Positions 61,686-64,000 of a stretch of 64,000 nt of DNA are shown here, piece after piece. Each line of letters starts with the position of its first letter. Positions within the stretch are counted from its first letter, which is position 1. Below the pieces are notes generated by a model. It did not search any database. It was not told where the DNA came from and saw only the letters and a list, made by a program, of their open reading frames with translations. Made by a program: the position numbers and the translations under genes. Source of the DNA: Zygnema cylindricum. Lineage: Eukaryota > Streptophyta > Zygnematophyceae > Zygnematales > Zygnemataceae. The stretch is from the NCBI GenBank assembly GCA_037447655.1, contig JBBHKE010001455.1:199868-263867 (forward strand). Reading direction: 5' to 3'.

Positions 61686-62971
61686 ATGGCTGTTATGAGG
61701 AGGGAAGGCGTTAGTGCCTCCTCGTCTGTCATTGCAGTAGTAGTAGCTTTTTCGATCTGCTTTGTATGTGCTTCTGGTTTTGCCCAAGCTCCTGGACACA
61801 CTCTTAAACCAGCTCCAGCTCCCGGGCCTGCTCCTTCGCCAGTACCTGGACCACTTGGACCAATTTACGCACTAAAGAGCGTATCCCCCCCTCCGCCGGT
61901 AGTTGCTCCTTCTGCTTCACCTACATCATCACCTCCATCGTCACCTCCTTCCTTACCCCCATCTTCACCTCCAGCTAATCCTCAGGGACCAGCAACTTCG
62001 CCAGATTCTGCCTCTTCATCTCCACCTCCTCCTGTAGATATTGCTCCCGGTCCCACTTCCTCAACAAAGACAGGCAATGAGGACGAGGCACCAGGTCCTA
62101 TGCCCCCACCGACTAAAAGTGACAGTGGTCTCACTACTAATGCTGTGATCGGCATTATTCTTGGTGAGAGCCTTCGTTTCCTGACAATGCGTGAAGATAT
62201 AGTTCTATCAAAACCAAACCAAGAGTGTTAATTTATCTACATCTGCTTTTACCTTTTTGCTGCTAGTTGCAATTGGCAGCAGCTGCTTATTTTTTGAAAG
62301 GGTGTGAATTTATGAGTGATATAGTAGGAAAACCTTAGTTGATTGAGAGAATTTGCAAGCTGTAATTATTGAGTATGCTTATGTTTCATCTTTTCAGGTC
62401 GGTGCTGGCCTATATTGCTCGGTTCCTTAACTGACATAAGAATGTGGCTGTAATTGTGTCTGTGGTTGTGCAGGCTGTATCATTGCATTGACGCTTATTG
62501 GAGGATGTATATGGGTTCTTCAGAAGCGAAAGCGCAATATCCACCGGGCCACATATGGAAACACAGGGTATGCGTAAATCTTCCTTTCTTTCCACAGGTG
62601 GAACTAGCACGCGATTTGCTGAGTAATAGAGCCTTTTTTATGAGTCCATGCTCTGTAAAGAAGCAAGCATTGTTGACATAAATTGCATTTATCACTATGT
62701 TCAGTTGCATTCAGCTTGAGAAGCATCTGTGAGGGTCATGGTGAATGTGCCATTGCTCTGTAGTTACAATTGTTTTAAAACTCTCTTGGGCTGGTATTCC
62801 TCCACTTCCTGTTTTAAGGCGGATCCAGAGGTTTATGGTATGCCACATGACTGAGAATAATCAAGACAAGTAACTGGAGAGCTAAACAAAGACAAATTCA
62901 TGTTGCAGAGCGGGAGCCGGTTCGCTGGAGGTGTTTTGAGAATGCCGGGTCGCAAAGATGAGCAGCATTAA
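61686..62971 (+). CDS. Pro-rich AGP/extensin-like single-TM surface protein, 4 exons
   Basis: Exons 61686-62163, 62474-62567, 62819-62837 and 62909-62971 (TAA) have compatible phases and give 217 residues. The signal peptide (about 1-33, VIAVVVAFSICFVCASGFA) is followed by a Pro/Ser/Ala ectodomain of about 110 residues. That domain has arabinogalactan-type PAPAPGPAPSPVPGP and extensin-type SPPPP runs, likely hydroxylated and glycosylated. One membrane helix spans the exon 1-2 junction (NAVIGIILGCIIALTLIGGC) and is followed by a basic QKRKRN stretch. The short cytosolic tail ends GRKDEQH. The layout resembles the extracellular and TM part of Pro-rich receptor kinases (PERKs) but there is no kinase domain. 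The tiny exon 3 is the least certain part. ATG 61686 was preferred because it directly precedes the signal peptide. Confidence 0.72.
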
Positions 62972-64000
62972 TATGGTAGGAAACTTTAGAGATCAGTTTT
63001 CAACATGGTCGAAGTGTTGGAGATCAGTTTTCATTCTTTTCCTCGTCCATCGAGTTGTAGGGTCTTGTTATTGTATTAACTTTGTTTGTGCTATTCATTG
63101 AGCGCGGCTTCACAGCAAGCAAGCAGGTGATATTGCAGTTCAATTTTGCCGCTGGAAAAGATAATATTTCAAAAGATCAGAAGCCACTAGAGAATTATAG
63201 TTTGTCTATTTTTACGGTAGGATTCCTAGATGATGAAATAATTGTGGCGCGCAAAATTTGCAGTCAACGAGTTTTAGTGTCATGGCAGGTTTTTAGACCT
63301 TGGTCAGATATTTTGTAGTTGGCACCCAATGATATCATTTGATTTCATTTATTGATTTTTTAATCAAGCACCATCAATTTGTATGATTTTGCAAAATGTC
63401 ATTTATGTTTTGACATTTTTCTTGTGAAACCTTAATTCAAGGTGGACTATGGCCAATTTACGATAGACATTAGAGCCTGTCCATGTGTTGACGCCCATAT
63501 GGTGAAGCAATTTCCAAAATGAGAGTGTTTATTGGAGCGCCAATGCCCCGCGTTTCGAATGGATTATAAGCGGGTTAAGATACAGAGAAAAGAGAGGAAC
63601 AAAGGTACTTGGTTGTGTGTGTTGATCAAATCAACTTATGAGCTATACTGACTAATGGATACAATTTCTTTGGCCGAAAATTGTGATGCACGGTAGTTAA
63701 CACTCTTTGACTGTGAATCATTATTATCAAGTGAGTGGAATTAAACATGTCACTCTGCACTGAAATCAGTGTTATTGATACTAAAACCGATTTGTAGTTT
63801 GTCAGTTTTAGCATTGCTGCCTCCTTTTGTTCCCATGTACTCAGATGGTTTTCCATCGCGCTTTATAATAAAGTCAGCCAGATTCTTCTGTTTCTTACTT
63901 CTCTTGTCAATTTAAAGTTCAGGATGAGTCATTATAAGAATGAAGAATTATTAGTGCGATGATCATCGATGGGGGGGTTTATATTAGCGTTATGTATTCT
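62972..64000. other. 3' flank of the Pro-rich protein gene, no gene recognised
   Basis: Probably 3' UTR followed by intergenic DNA. Open frames at 63082-63318 (+) and 63626-63856 (-) show no motifs. Confidence 0.35.

Overview
The window is nuclear DNA of a green plant (streptophyte). Genes are split into short exons by GT-AG introns rich in T. Proteins recovered by joining phase-compatible exons are eukaryotic: plant-type isopentenyl phosphate kinase, DENR, a TMEM33-like protein and a Pro-rich cell-wall-type protein. Intergenic DNA is full of plant-style transposons (hAT, TA-target, PIF-like, Copia, Gypsy). A secreted S53 protease (sedolisin) gene, which I do not associate with flowering plants, makes me favour a non-flowering lineage such as a bryophyte or streptophyte alga. 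The species cannot be read from the sequence.

Layout. About 0.1-5.4 kb: TMEM33-like membrane protein (+, about ten exons). 5.9-12.6 kb: isopentenyl phosphate kinase (-, twelve exons), convergent with the first gene; its introns hold long CT/GA tracts and small inverted-repeat elements. 14.57-19.84 kb: DENR, a translation re-initiation factor (+, eight exons), with a possible uORF just before its start. 15.5-24.4 kb and 24.4-34.8 kb: a direct tandem duplication of about 8.95 kb. It starts inside DENR intron 2 and ends upstream of the protease gene. The second copy carries DENR exons 3-8 without exons 1-2, plus a 1.35 kb hAT-like insertion that itself contains a 558 bp hAT-like element. 35.07-40.76 kb: S53 sedolisin (+, six exons) with all four active-site residues. 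41-59 kb: a transposon graveyard with nested elements. Its largest member is a gag-only Copia-type retrotransposon (50.3-55.5 kb) inserted into one arm of a long inverted-repeat element. 61.7-63.0 kb: a signal-peptide, Pro-rich, single-TM protein (+).

The genes do not form a pathway. IPK belongs to isoprenoid salvage, DENR to translation, the TMEM33-like protein to the endomembrane system, and the other two to the secretory or cell-surface compartment. The strongest results are the exon-resolved gene models, with phases that close in every case, and the transposon boundaries defined by target-site duplications, including one with a matching empty site in the other copy of the tandem duplication.
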